Below are positions 1 through 8,625 of a stretch of DNA of 64,000 nucleotides, one piece after another. The notes beneath the pieces were generated by a model that ran no database searches, was not told the origin of the DNA, and was given only the letters and a program-made list of their open reading frames with translations. The translations under genes were made by a program, and so were the position numbers. The stretch comes from Chloracidobacterium sp. (GTDB taxonomy: Bacteria > Acidobacteriota > Blastocatellia > Pyrinomonadales > Pyrinomonadaceae). The stretch's first letter is position 1; the number at the start of each line of letters is the position of its first letter. The stretch lies in assembly GCA_016706275.1 (NCBI GenBank), contig JADJJY010000002.1, forward strand, positions 172,001 to 236,000, given 5' to 3'.

Positions 1-62
1 GCCGCTGCAAGCGTTTTGCGACAAGGCGATCGGTATAGTTTCCAGACAATTTCGGGGGAAAA

Positions 63-2441
63 ATGAAGCAGAAGATTATCGTTCGGCGCATTACGAGTAA
101 TGCGGTGTTTCTCGGCGTCAGTATGTTGATGGTACTGGCATTATCGGTCACGGGACTTTCGCAAAGAGATACCCGCAAGATCTCCGGTGTCGGGGGCGGC
201 TCAAAAAAGGTTGTAACGCCAAAAACTACCGGCAAAAAGCCGGTCGTGCGAAAGAAAGGCGATGATGAGATCATCGGCGTTCGGCTTAAGACCGAGCCCG
301 GTATCCAGCGGGTAACCGCAGAAATCCAGCAGTCAGAGCTTTTCTTCCCGGGTTCAAAACGGCCAATGCTCCTGCCGGAACGTGAAATTGAAAGGGATGA
401 CGATTCGAAAGCACAAAATCCTGATGCGCCGGCTGTCTCTCAGTGGCCCATCCAAAAACGGACGAGGCGGGCCCTAGAAAATATCTCGACTGATGCACAC
501 ACTTTGGGGAGCGCATTCGACGCGGCGACCCTGGCTGATACCAGCTCTTTTCCGCCTGATTCTAACGGTGCTGCCGGACCCACCCAATATATCGGGTTTC
601 AGAATGGACGGATCAGGTCGTTTAATAAAACTACGGGTGTCGCTGACGGCGTCATGAACCTCAACCCTGATGTATTCTACGCATCGGTACTTTCACCGGG
701 TGCAGGGACCTTTACGACCGATCCTCAAATTCGATATGACCGGTTCACCTCCCGGTGGTTTCTATTGATGATCGACGTTCCGCCGGTGAATAACTTTAAT
801 CGAGTCGTACTCGCGGTTAGCGATGCTGCAAGCAACGGAACAATTACTGCCGGAACGGTCTGGACATTTTTTCAGTTTCAGGCGGATGCGGCAAATTTTT
901 GTGATTATGAGTCTCTTGGAGTCGATGTTAATGCGCTTTATGTCGGCTGTAATATGTTTTCGACAACCGCATTTGTTGGGACGAATGGTTATGTAATACA
1001 AAAGTCGTCGGTTTTGGGAGCAGGCCCGATGTTCGTAACTAACTTTCCTGGCCTCGTCGCATCGGCTGCGGGTGCCGGACCAGGTTCTCCGCGGGGTGTT
1101 GACAATTATGACCTAGGAGCTACCGAGGGCTATTTTATCGGCCCCGACAACGCCACTTTTAGCACTATGATGTTTAGGCGCGTAAGCAATCCCGGCACCG
1201 TGTCACCTACTATCTCAGGGAACATTAGTGTCACCGTGCCGACGACTAATTTTGGGAACTCCGTTGAGCATGCGGGCAATACAGGCGGTGCGAATGGAAA
1301 TCTGGATTCTCTTGATGATCGGCTATATCAAGCAATGATCCGCAATGGCCGTTTATGGACCGCTCACAATTTACGTGTCGGTACTACCGGCGTTGCGAGC
1401 ACTGCGGCCACGGCCAGAAATGCATCGCGCTGGTATGAATTTCAGAATCTAACAACAACGCCGACCGTCGTGCAGTCGGGAACCGTATTTGATAACGCCG
1501 CAACTCGTGCGGCGGCTCTTCAATACTTTATTCCATCGATCGTTGCAACGGGACAAGGACACGCTGTGATTGGTATGACGATGGCAGGGACTCCGTCAGG
1601 TGCGACTCCTGCTTTTGCCAGCCGACTTTCGGGCGATGCATCCGGGACAATGGCAGGTCCGCCAACCGCTCCGGCAATTACTTTTGGAACAAGCACCTCT
1701 AATTACAATCCACCGTCTGATCCCGGCCCGCCGCGTCGTTGGGGCGATTATTCAGCCACCGTTGTCGATCCGCTCGACGATATGACGGTTTGGACCGCTC
1801 AACAGTACAATCAGTCTTTGAATAGCTATGCCGTTCGCGTTGGTAGATTACTCGCACCGCCGCCAGCTACACCGGTTGCGAATTCGATCGCTTCGGGTGT
1901 CACCAATGTAAATCTCGTCATTACCGGTACGTCATCGGCGGGATCGGGATTCTATGATCCGGGTCCAAATCTACCGGCTCCGGCACTGCCATTTAACCAC
2001 ATTCAGGCCGCAGTAAGCGGGACAAATGTGGTTGTGAACAGCGTGACCTACACAAGTCCGACCAGCATTACGCTAAATTTGACCACTACCGGTGCGGCCC
2101 AAGGGGCAAGGATATTAGTGATCACCAATCCGGATGGTCAACAGGTCACCGGCACACTCACGATCAATCCGCCAACCGCAGCAAACGCAAGCATATCCGG
2201 TCGCGTTACCAGTGCCGGGGGACGCGGCATTCGTGGTGCTGTCATCAGGATACAGAGTGCTGACGGCACGGTAAACCGCGTTGTCATGACAAACTCGATG
2301 GGTTATTACATGATACCTGATATGGAGACGGGCATTACTTACGTGATCTCGATACAGTCGCGTAGGTTTGTCTTTGAACCGGCAAGTGTTGTGTACACCC
2401 ATCAGGATCCGATCGCGGATCTTAACTTTAGGGCGCAATAA
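63..2441 (+). CDS. Secreted protein with C-terminal carboxypeptidase-regulatory-like domain
   Basis: 792 residues. A basic then hydrophobic N-terminus (about residues 1-34, ending near GLSQ) looks like a signal peptide. The body is Gly/Thr/Asn-rich and beta-rich. It holds PPDSNGAAGP near residue 165 and RRWGDYSATVVDP near residue 560, both matched by similar stretches in the large secreted protein at 52801-56136, so the two are paralogues over more than the tail. The last 80 residues, from SGRV at residue 712, form a carboxypeptidase-regulatory-like beta-sandwich with the GGRGIRGA motif, shared with two other proteins here. A purine-rich GGGGGAAAA precedes the ATG. Function is unknown; a cell-surface or exported role is inferred. 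A strong terminator follows the stop. Confidence 0.8.
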   Translation: MKQKIIVRRITSNAVFLGVSMLMVLALSVTGLSQRDTRKISGVGGGSKKVVTPKTTGKKPVVRKKGDDEIIGVRLKTEPGIQRVTAEIQQSELFFPGSKRPMLLPEREIERDDDSKAQNPDAPAVSQWPIQKRTRRALENISTDAHTLGSAFDAATLADTSSFPPDSNGAAGPTQYIGFQNGRIRSFNKTTGVADGVMNLNPDVFYASVLSPGAGTFTTDPQIRYDRFTSRWFLLMIDVPPVNNFNRVVLAVSDAASNGTITAGTVWTFFQFQADAANFCDYESLGVDVNALYVGCNMFSTTAFVGTNGYVIQKSSVLGAGPMFVTNFPGLVASAAGAGPGSPRGVDNYDLGATEGYFIGPDNATFSTMMFRRVSNPGTVSPTISGNISVTVPTTNFGNSVEHAGNTGGANGNLDSLDDRLYQAMIRNGRLWTAHNLRVGTTGVASTAATARNASRWYEFQNLTTTPTVVQSGTVFDNAATRAAALQYFIPSIVATGQGHAVIGMTMAGTPSGATPAFASRLSGDASGTMAGPPTAPAITFGTSTSNYNPPSDPGPPRRWGDYSATVVDPLDDMTVWTAQQYNQSLNSYAVRVGRLLAPPPATPVANSIASGVTNVNLVITGTSSAGSGFYDPGPNLPAPALPFNHIQAAVSGTNVVVNSVTYTSPTSITLNLTTTGAAQGARILVITNPDGQQVTGTLTINPPTAANASISGRVTSAGGRGIRGAVIRIQSADGTVNRVVMTNSMGYYMIPDMETGITYVISIQSRRFVFEPASVVYTHQDPIADLNFRAQ

Positions 2442-2460
2442 GCCTGATCCATCATTCTTT

Positions 2461-2492
2461 GGCCCGCGAAGTAGTCTTCGCGGGCCTTTTTT
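2461..2492 (+). terminator. Rho-independent terminator
   Basis: An 11-bp perfect stem (GGCCCGCGAAG / CTTCGCGGGCC) with a 4-base TAGT loop is followed by six T residues. It closes the transcription unit of the secreted protein upstream and separates it from engB. Confidence 0.9.
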
Positions 2493-2547
2493 GTTTTGAC
2501 CATTGGCTCGACTTGAATCTTTATGGCAAACCTACCAAACTTACAAC

Positions 2548-3141
2548 GTGAAAGTAACCTCAGCTGAATTTATTAAAAGCGCGTTTGAGATGGCTCATTG
2601 GACGACCGATGGCCGGCCGGAGATCGCGTTTCTTGGGCGGTCGAATGTCGGCAAATCGTCGCTCATCAATTCGCTACTGTTGAGAAAAGGCCTTGCCCGC
2701 ACGTCAAATACTCCCGGCCGGACGCAGAGTATCAATTTCTTTCTCATCAACGACAGTTTTTATTTCACCGATCTGCCGGGATACGGTTACGCAAAAGTCT
2801 CAAAATCAATGCGGTCAGATTGGGGTAAAATGGCCGAGGAGTATCTCGCCGAGAGGCAGGAGTTGGCATTATGTGTGCAGTTGATCGACTCGCGGCATAA
2901 GCCGACCGAGCTTGATCTGCAGCTCAACGAATGGCTCGTCCATCACGGCAAGCCGCATATCATTGCCGCGACCAAGGCGGATAAGCTCTCAAACAACGAG
3001 CTGCGAAAGTCGCTAACCGTCATGCAAAAGATGCTTGGTGAGGTCAAGATCGTGCCTTACTCGGCGACAACCGGCCGGGGCCGGGATGAGTTGTGGGGTG
3101 AGATCAACACGACGATTGAAAAATATTCATTTTTCTATTGA
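2548..3141 (+). CDS. engB: Ribosome biogenesis GTPase EngB (YihA/YsxC)
   Basis: TRAFAC-class GTPase of the EngB family, which assists assembly of the large ribosomal subunit. Visible motifs are the P-loop GRSNVGKS, the switch II region DLPGYG, the base-specificity motif TKAD, and SAT near the end. The reading frame is open back to a TTG at 2503, but family members begin close to the sequence KVTSAEF, so the GTG at 2548 is the preferred start. That gives 197 residues, normal for the family. No convincing ribosome binding site is seen for either start. Another 222 bases separate it from rho on the same strand. Confidence 0.9.
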   Translation: MKVTSAEFIKSAFEMAHWTTDGRPEIAFLGRSNVGKSSLINSLLLRKGLARTSNTPGRTQSINFFLINDSFYFTDLPGYGYAKVSKSMRSDWGKMAEEYLAERQELALCVQLIDSRHKPTELDLQLNEWLVHHGKPHIIAATKADKLSNNELRKSLTVMQKMLGEVKIVPYSATTGRGRDELWGEINTTIEKYSFFY

Positions 3142-3363
3142 TTTACGTTTAGAAAAAGTGTAATAATTAATTTTCCCTTTAATTCAGGGTTTTCTGGAAA
3201 AAGCTGAAAAGCTTGTTTCAAGGCAATACTACATACAATCCATACGATTTTCTCCGCTTGTCAATTTCTAATCTGTTCAATTGCTCATCGTGTGCGCGGG
3301 AAAATCGTTAAATCACTAAAGTGTTGAAAACATAACACTAACCACCTATTTAATTTCATAGTC

Positions 3364-4767
3364 ATGGCAACCAAAACCACACCTAACCGCAAGCCAAAAG
3401 CCGCAAAGGCTGTTGACGAAACAGAAGTTCCGACCGTAGAAGAAGCGGCAGACGCCGTTGCGTCTGAAGCAAAATCTGCATCTTCGAATGGCAAATCTGA
3501 CGACAGCGCGATGATGAATCTCGCTGGCCTCAAGGATATGTCGATCAGCGAACTCACCCATATCGCAAAAGAAATGGGAATTGAGGGAGCGACCGGCCTG
3601 AGAAAACAGGAGCTTATCTTTAAGGTTCTCGCCGCTCAGACGGAGAAAAGCGGACTGATCTTTTCGGAGGGCGTGCTAGAGACTCTGCCGGATGGTTTCG
3701 GTTTCTTACGTGCACCGGAATACAACTATCTGCCAGGCCCCGACGATATCTATGTCAGCCCTTCGCAGATCCGTAAATTTGACCTGCGAACCGGCGATAC
3801 GGTTTCCGGTCAGATCCGTCCGCCGAAAGAAGGCGAGCGATATTTTGCTCTGATCAAAGTCGAGGCGATCAATTTCGAGGCGCCCGAGCAGTCACGCGAG
3901 AAAATTTTCTTTGACAATCTAACACCGCTTTATCCGGATGAACAGTTGACGCTTGAGATCGAGTCGGATCCGACCAAGATCTCGGCCCGAGTTATGGATC
4001 TCGTAACGCCGATCGGCAAAGGACAGCGTGCTTTGATCGTCGCTCCGCCGCGTACCGGTAAAACGATGCTGCTGCAGACGATCGCAAATTCGATCACGGA
4101 AAATCATCCTGAAGTCGCTCTGATAGTGCTGCTGATCGACGAACGCCCTGAGGAAGTCACGGATATGCAACGCAGCGTCAAGGGCGAGGTTATTTCATCG
4201 ACATTTGACGAGCCACCGACACGTCACGTGCAGGTGGCCGATATGGTCATCGAAAAGGCAAAACGTCTGGTCGAGCACAAACGCGATGTCGTCATCCTGC
4301 TTGATTCGATCACACGTCTCGCGCGAGCCCATAATGCTGTTGTGCCGCCGTCAGGCAAGATCCTGTCGGGTGGTATCGATTCAAACGCTTTGCAGCGTCC
4401 TAAGAGGTTCTTTGGAGCCGCTCGTAATATTGAGGAAGGCGGTAGTTTGACGATCATCGCGACAGCATTGATCGATACGGGTTCGCGAATGGATGACGTT
4501 ATTTTTGAGGAATTTAAGGGAACCGGTAACTCCGAGATCCAGCTCGACCGCAAGCTTTCGGACAAACGCCTGTTCCCGGCGATCGACCTGCAGCGTTCGG
4601 GTACGCGAAAAGAGGAATTGCTCATCGACAAGGAAAACCTTGCCCGTATCTGGGTGATGCGTCGTGTGCTAAATCCGCTTTCGCCGGTCGAGCAGATGGA
4701 GGTCGTCATCGAACGCCTCTCGAAGACAAAGACAAACGCCGAATTTTTGGCGTCGATGCAAACTTAA
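3364..4767 (+). CDS. rho: Transcription termination factor Rho
   Basis: 467 residues. RNA-dependent helicase that ends transcription. The first 60 residues are an Ala/Lys/Glu-rich, low-complexity extension. They are followed by the Rho N-terminal helical domain ([16 protein letters not shown]), the cold-shock-like RNA-binding domain ([25 protein letters not shown] is its core) and the RecA-like ATPase. The Walker A APPRTGKT is at about residue 227, Walker [17 protein letters not shown] follows, and [21 protein letters not shown] matches the family. Length and order are normal for Rho with an N-terminal insertion. No Shine-Dalgarno sequence is visible before the ATG. A possible -35/-10 pair (TTGAAA, 17 bp, TATTTA) at 3324-3352 would give a nearly leaderless message. 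Confidence 0.96.
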   Translation: MATKTTPNRKPKAAKAVDETEVPTVEEAADAVASEAKSASSNGKSDDSAMMNLAGLKDMSISELTHIAKEMGIEGATGLRKQELIFKVLAAQTEKSGLIFSEGVLETLPDGFGFLRAPEYNYLPGPDDIYVSPSQIRKFDLRTGDTVSGQIRPPKEGERYFALIKVEAINFEAPEQSREKIFFDNLTPLYPDEQLTLEIESDPTKISARVMDLVTPIGKGQRALIVAPPRTGKTMLLQTIANSITENHPEVALIVLLIDERPEEVTDMQRSVKGEVISSTFDEPPTRHVQVADMVIEKAKRLVEHKRDVVILLDSITRLARAHNAVVPPSGKILSGGIDSNALQRPKRFFGAARNIEEGGSLTIIATALIDTGSRMDDVIFEEFKGTGNSEIQLDRKLSDKRLFPAIDLQRSGTRKEELLIDKENLARIWVMRRVLNPLSPVEQMEVVIERLSKTKTNAEFLASMQT

Positions 4768-4783
4768 TTAGTTGTCAGTGGCC

Positions 4784-4865
4784 GGTGGTCAGTTGTCAGT
4801 GGAAAGCAAACCGGCGGCAGTCGTTTCGCTTTCCACTTTTTTCTGACCACTTACCGCTGACCACC
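4784..4865. repeat. Imperfect palindromic intergenic repeat (GTCAGTTGTCAGTGG family)
   Basis: The rho-glgA gap is nearly filled by a nested inverted repeat. GGTGGTCAG (4784-4792) pairs with CTGACCACC (4857-4865) and GTGGAAAGC (4799-4807) pairs with GCTTTCCAC (4828-4836). The unit GTTGTCAGTGG occurs twice in the left half (from 4771 and 4793). The same unit plus AAAG recurs inside the glycogen phosphorylase gene at 42633-42670. This looks like a short dispersed REP/MITE-like element. Confidence 0.65.
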
Positions 4866-4870
4866 GAACT

Positions 4871-6295
4871 ATGCGCGTAGCCGTAATTTCTGCTGAGGCA
4901 GTTCCATATTCAAAGACCGGAGGCCTGGGCGATGTTGCCGGGGCTTTGCCAAAGGCTTTGAAGCAGGTCGGCATTGATTCGCTGTTGATAACGCCGTGCT
5001 ATTTGCAGACAAAGGGCGAATACCTGTGGAAAATGGCAATCGACGATCTCTGGGTCGAATGGCGTGGGCGGCACGTGCAGGCAAAAGCATTTTACAGCGA
5101 AGCAAATGGGTCCCCGACTTTTCTAATCGACTATCCGCCGCTTTTTCACCGCGATTCTATTTACGGATATACCGAAGATTACGAGCGTTTTGCGTTCTTT
5201 AATCACGCCGCTCTTGAGTTGCTCAAGCGTATCGGTTCGGCACCTGACATTGTTCATCTCAACGACTGGCATTGCGGCTTTGCGGCGGTCGAACTGGCAG
5301 CAAAACGGCGTTTCGATGCGTATTGGAGTGGTACAAGAACTGTATTTTCGATCCACAATATGGCATACCAAGGTGGGTTCGGGATGTCCGAATTGCCGGC
5401 ATTAGGCTTCACTTCACAGTTTGCAGGCAACTCATTTAATTTCAACGGTTATGCTTCGGCAATGAAAGCAGGACTTGAAGTTTCTGACACACTTTCAACC
5501 GTCTCAAAACGCTATTCCCAGGAGATCCAAACGGGAGGGAACGGCTACGGACTCGACTGGCTGACGCGGCAGAGAGCGAACCGTCTGATCGGCATTACAA
5601 ACGGCGTTGATTACGATGAATGGAACCCCGCGACCGATAAAGACATACCAGTACATTTTTCTATTGATGACCTTTCCGGCAAGGCCGAATGCAAGCGTGC
5701 GTTACTCGAACATTTTAGCCTGCCGGTCGAGATGGATCGGCCCATTTTTGCGAGCGTCACGCGCCTAACGTCTCAAAAAGGCGTTGAGCTTATCCGTCAA
5801 GGTGCGGGTGATATTTTGGCGTCCGGGGCCTATTTTATTGCCCTCGGTTCCGGCGAAAAAGATTCCGAATCGTTCCTCCAAGCACTTCGTGACTATGCGC
5901 CTTCGCGGGTCGGGGTTTATATCGGTTATAATGAGAGTCTGGCACATCTTATCGAGGCGGGTGCGGACATGTTCCTGATGCCGTCAAAGTTTGAGCCGTG
6001 CGGCTTAAACCAAATGTATTCATTGAGATACGGAACAGTGCCGATCGTGCGCGCAGTCGGCGGACTCGATGATACGGTGCAAAACTGGGACGCTGTAAGT
6101 CTGACAGGAAACGGCTTTAAATTCGAGAAGTTCCGTGCCGACAAACTGCTCGAAAAGATCTACGAAGCCCGTTTTGCTTATGCTGATAAAGAGGCATGGC
6201 AGAAAATTCAGCAAAACGGTATGGCAATTGATAACTCGTGGGAAAACGCGGCGAGGAATTACGTTGAGCTTTACAATTGGACACTTCGAAACTGA
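4871..6295 (+). CDS. glgA: Glycogen synthase (ADP-glucose type)
   Basis: 474 residues, GT5 family. Transfers glucose from ADP-glucose to the growing alpha-1,4-glucan. The N-terminal KTGGLGDVAGALPKAL (residues 16-31) is the nucleotide-sugar-binding loop. The C-terminal half has PSKFEPCGLNQMYSLRYG and VGGLDDTV, the conserved acid/nucleotide-binding region of GT-B glucan synthases. The ATG lies just after the palindromic repeat without a clear ribosome binding site. purA follows 9 bases downstream, so the two are probably co-transcribed. A glycogen phosphorylase is encoded at 40.8-43.0 kb, so both storage and breakdown of glycogen are covered in the window. Confidence 0.94.
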   Translation: MRVAVISAEAVPYSKTGGLGDVAGALPKALKQVGIDSLLITPCYLQTKGEYLWKMAIDDLWVEWRGRHVQAKAFYSEANGSPTFLIDYPPLFHRDSIYGYTEDYERFAFFNHAALELLKRIGSAPDIVHLNDWHCGFAAVELAAKRRFDAYWSGTRTVFSIHNMAYQGGFGMSELPALGFTSQFAGNSFNFNGYASAMKAGLEVSDTLSTVSKRYSQEIQTGGNGYGLDWLTRQRANRLIGITNGVDYDEWNPATDKDIPVHFSIDDLSGKAECKRALLEHFSLPVEMDRPIFASVTRLTSQKGVELIRQGAGDILASGAYFIALGSGEKDSESFLQALRDYAPSRVGVYIGYNESLAHLIEAGADMFLMPSKFEPCGLNQMYSLRYGTVPIVRAVGGLDDTVQNWDAVSLTGNGFKFEKFRADKLLEKIYEARFAYADKEAWQKIQQNGMAIDNSWENAARNYVELYNWTLRN

Positions 6296-6304
6296 GAATA
6301 ACGA

Positions 6305-7615
6305 ATGATAATCGTAATAATTGGAGCCCAATGGGGCGATGAGGGAAAAGGAAAGGTCGTTGATCTGCTGGCGGACCGGTTTGATATCGTGTCGCGTTAT
6401 CAGGGCGGGCATAATGCCGGACACAGCGTATATGTCGGCGATAAAGCCTTTGTTCTGAGGCTATTGCCGTCGGGTATCATCCACGAAGACAAAACCTGTG
6501 TGCTTGGAAACGGAATGGTCATCGACCCGAAAGCCTTTTTCGAAGAGGTCGATCAGATCGCTGAAAAGGGAATAGCTGTCTCGCCTGAGCGATTGAAAGT
6601 CTCTAGCCGTGCCCACCTCATTATGCCGTATCACCGGGCTTTAGATCACACATCTGAAGAGCGTCTCGGCAACGAAAAGATCGGCACCACGCTTCGCGGT
6701 ATCGGCCCTGCATATGAAGACAAAGCAGGTCGGCGGGGAATTCGCGTTGCCGATGCAATGGACCCGGCGCTCTTGAAACTTCGGATCGAGCGAAATCTAG
6801 AGGAAGCAAACCGAATTATAGTCCTTTTTGGACAGCCGCCGCTGCGTGCCGACGAAATTCTCGAAGAAATTTCGCCGCTCGTCGAGCGTCTGCGGCCGTT
6901 TGTTTGTGAAACGTCGCATTTCCTCGCCGAGGCGCGCAAGGCCAACAAAAAGATCCTGCTCGAAGGAGCACAGGCCACTCTGCTAGATGTTGATCACGGC
7001 ACATATCCGTATGTTACATCTTCAAACCCGACAGCGGGCGGAGCTTCAGTTGGGGCGGGCATTCCGCCGCATCATATTACAGGTGTTCTCGGCATCGTTC
7101 GCACGTATGCGACCCGCGTCGGCGAAGGGCCTTTTCCGACTGAAATGGTCGAAGCCGAAGAAGATATGGCGAACCTCATTCGCGAGCGGGGCCGTGAGTA
7201 TGGCTCGGTAACAAAACGCCCGCGTCGCTGCGGCTGGTTTGATGCGGTTGCTACGCGGTATGCCGCTGAGTTGAATGGATTTGATTCTGTCGCCCTAACA
7301 AAGCTCGATGTGCTCGACGCTTTAGAAGAGGTAAAAGTTTGTGTGGGCTACGAGATCGATGGGAAACGTATCGATTCTTTTCCGGCCGTCTCAAGCGAGT
7401 TGCGGTCGATCAAGCCAATTTACGAAACGCTGCCGGGTTGGATGACCGATACGGTCGGCACAACGGAGTTCGATAAATTACCCGAAAACGCTCAAAAATA
7501 TGTGCAGTTCCTTTCAGATCAGATCGGCACCGAGATCGGCCTGATCTCGACCGGGCCTGAACGCGATCAGACAATTATTTTGAAAGAATCAGTGATGGAA
7601 GGATGGTTTGCTTAG
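6305..7615 (+). CDS. purA: Adenylosuccinate synthetase
   Basis: 436 residues, the normal length. Joins IMP and aspartate with GTP to give adenylosuccinate, the first committed step to AMP. The N-terminal GAQWGDEGKGKVVDLLA is the GTP-binding and catalytic loop, HNAGHSV supplies the catalytic His, and SSNPTAGGASVGAGIPP and the TKRPRRCGWFDAVA region match the family. The stop overlaps the neighbourhood of the GNAT gene start (8 bases apart), suggesting a glgA-purA-GNAT unit. Confidence 0.96.
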   Translation: MIIVIIGAQWGDEGKGKVVDLLADRFDIVSRYQGGHNAGHSVYVGDKAFVLRLLPSGIIHEDKTCVLGNGMVIDPKAFFEEVDQIAEKGIAVSPERLKVSSRAHLIMPYHRALDHTSEERLGNEKIGTTLRGIGPAYEDKAGRRGIRVADAMDPALLKLRIERNLEEANRIIVLFGQPPLRADEILEEISPLVERLRPFVCETSHFLAEARKANKKILLEGAQATLLDVDHGTYPYVTSSNPTAGGASVGAGIPPHHITGVLGIVRTYATRVGEGPFPTEMVEAEEDMANLIRERGREYGSVTKRPRRCGWFDAVATRYAAELNGFDSVALTKLDVLDALEEVKVCVGYEIDGKRIDSFPAVSSELRSIKPIYETLPGWMTDTVGTTEFDKLPENAQKYVQFLSDQIGTEIGLISTGPERDQTIILKESVMEGWFA

Positions 7616-7622
7616 GTCGGTG

Positions 7623-8102
7623 ATGGCGAATGTTGAGATCGTAGATTTTTCGGATGAATGGGCGGAAGATTTCGCCTCGTTGAATTACGAGTGGATCGAA
7701 AAATATTTTTCGGTCGAAAAACACGACCGAGAGATACTTGATGACCCGCAAACCTTTGTCATTGATCCCGGCGGACAAATATTTATGGCGATCGTTTCGG
7801 GCCTTGCGGCCGGAACCGTTGCTCTGATCCCGTCGGGTGATGGTGTACTTGAGCTAACAAAAATGGCTGTCGCACCTGAGTTTCAGGGTATGGGTATCGC
7901 CAATCATCTGATGCAGAGCTGCATTGCCTATGCAGAGACAAACGGCACGCGACTCATTTTTCTCGAATCGCACCGTTCGCTGCAACCGGCTCTTGCTTTG
8001 TACCGGAAATTTGGCTTTGTTGAGGTTCCTACAGACCCAAATTCCGAATATGAGCGTGCAGATATTCGAATGGAACTTGCCATTAGCGGCGTCAATAGGT
8101 AA
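7623..8102 (+). CDS. GNAT family N-acetyltransferase
   Basis: 159 residues from the ATG at 7623; a TTG at 7608 inside the end of purA is possible but less likely. The acetyl-CoA-binding motif A is seen as LTKMAVAPEFQGMGIANHLM, followed by the C-terminal LYRKFGFVEV typical of GNAT enzymes. The substrate cannot be read from the sequence. It directly follows purA, and its stop is 34 bases before tRNA-Lys, placing it just outside the genomic island. Confidence 0.82.
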   Translation: MANVEIVDFSDEWAEDFASLNYEWIEKYFSVEKHDREILDDPQTFVIDPGGQIFMAIVSGLAAGTVALIPSGDGVLELTKMAVAPEFQGMGIANHLMQSCIAYAETNGTRLIFLESHRSLQPALALYRKFGFVEVPTDPNSEYERADIRMELAISGVNR

Positions 8103-8136
8103 AATCTTCAATTCGGCCAGCCTCGGCTGTCCGCGT

Positions 8137-8212
8137 GGTCCGATAGCTCAGTCGGTAGAGCAAGTGGCTTTTAACCACTGGGTCGCAGGTTCGAGTCCTG
8201 CTCGGATCACCA
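8137..8212 (+). tRNA. tRNA-Lys (anticodon UUU)
   Basis: 76 nt with encoded CCA. The acceptor stem GGTCCGA pairs with TCGGATC (one G-U). The D arm is AGCTCAGTCGGTAGAGC. The anticodon arm AGTGG-CTTTTAA-CCACT has anticodon TTT. The T arm GCAGG-TTCGAGT-CCTGC is complete. It is the intact tRNA at the left edge of a 16.7-kb island; its 3' half is duplicated at 24848-24894. A perfect palindrome with a weak T tract follows at 8229. Confidence 0.97.
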
Positions 8213-8214
8213 AT
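8168..8214. other. Left attachment-site copy (attL-like) of the island
   Basis: The last 34 bases of tRNA-Lys plus two flanking bases (8181-8214) are identical to 24861-24894. Similarity extends left to 8168 with mismatches only at 8176 and 8180. Direct repeats of a tRNA 3' end that bound a block of accessory genes are the standard product of integrase-mediated insertion at a tRNA gene. The crossover point cannot be placed more exactly from the sequence. Confidence 0.8.
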
Positions 8215-8228
8215 TATTACAATAACTT

Positions 8229-8250
8229 AGGGTGACCATATGGTCACCCT
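8229..8250. terminator. 22-bp perfect palindrome after tRNA-Lys, probable terminator
   Basis: AGGGTGACC-ATAT-GGTCACCCT is a perfect inverted repeat followed by TTTGTTG. Its position 17 bases after the tRNA and the partial T tract suggest a terminator, though an operator-type site is also possible because the sequence is fully symmetrical. Confidence 0.6.
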
Positions 8251-8327
8251 TTGTTGTTCACTCACCCTTTTACTCACATATTGAATTGGAAACTCGCGTG
8301 GATCAATTTGCGTTCTTCGGCGAGTTT

Positions 8328-8525
8328 TTATTTTCTTGGCTTTCGTCCTCGACTTTCCAGAAATGGAATCAAATGTTTCTCCGTCGAATATAAGACCCGG
8401 TTTCCGACTCTAAAAAAACCAATTTCACGATTTTTTCTCATTCCCAAAAACGCCCCAGAGGCAGCCAAAAAGCTCGGCCAATGGTAATTCACATTAACAA
8501 TCCACCCATGACCCGCCCCAACCAA
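8328..8525 (-). pseudogene. Remnant of an HTH_17 / excisionase-like DNA-binding protein
   Basis: A 65-residue open frame on the minus strand ends in IGFFRVGNRVLYSTEKHL and then IPFLESRGRKPRK. This matches the last helix-wing part of excisionase-type (MerR-like, HTH_17) proteins, where an aromatic/basic-VG-R-V-Y block is followed by a helix with L-FL. The preceding segment (FLAASGAFLGMRKNRE) is shorter than a full HTH, as if part of the recognition helix region was deleted. It lies directly inside the left end of the island, where recombination-directionality genes are often found. Assignment as a decayed excisionase is an inference. The rest of the gap 8213-8625 shows nothing else. Confidence 0.4.
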
Positions 8526-8625
8526 CGTTGTTTTTGATCAGTAACGCCTAAAATCACTTGAAACTCGTTTCTTGATTTGTTCGTGAATCGCCTTCGTTCA
8601 ACAAGTTGCCTTTCCCAAACTTCAT

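Noticed and set aside
3324..3352. TTGAAA-17 bp-TATTTA as rho promoter
   Set aside because: The -10 box is poor and would give a leader of only a few bases, so it is mentioned only in the rho entry.
8251..8487. A 78-codon plus-strand open frame just after tRNA-Lys
   Set aside because: It has no ribosome-binding site and is opposite to the HTH-like remnant, which shows a recognisable motif; it is probably a shadow frame.
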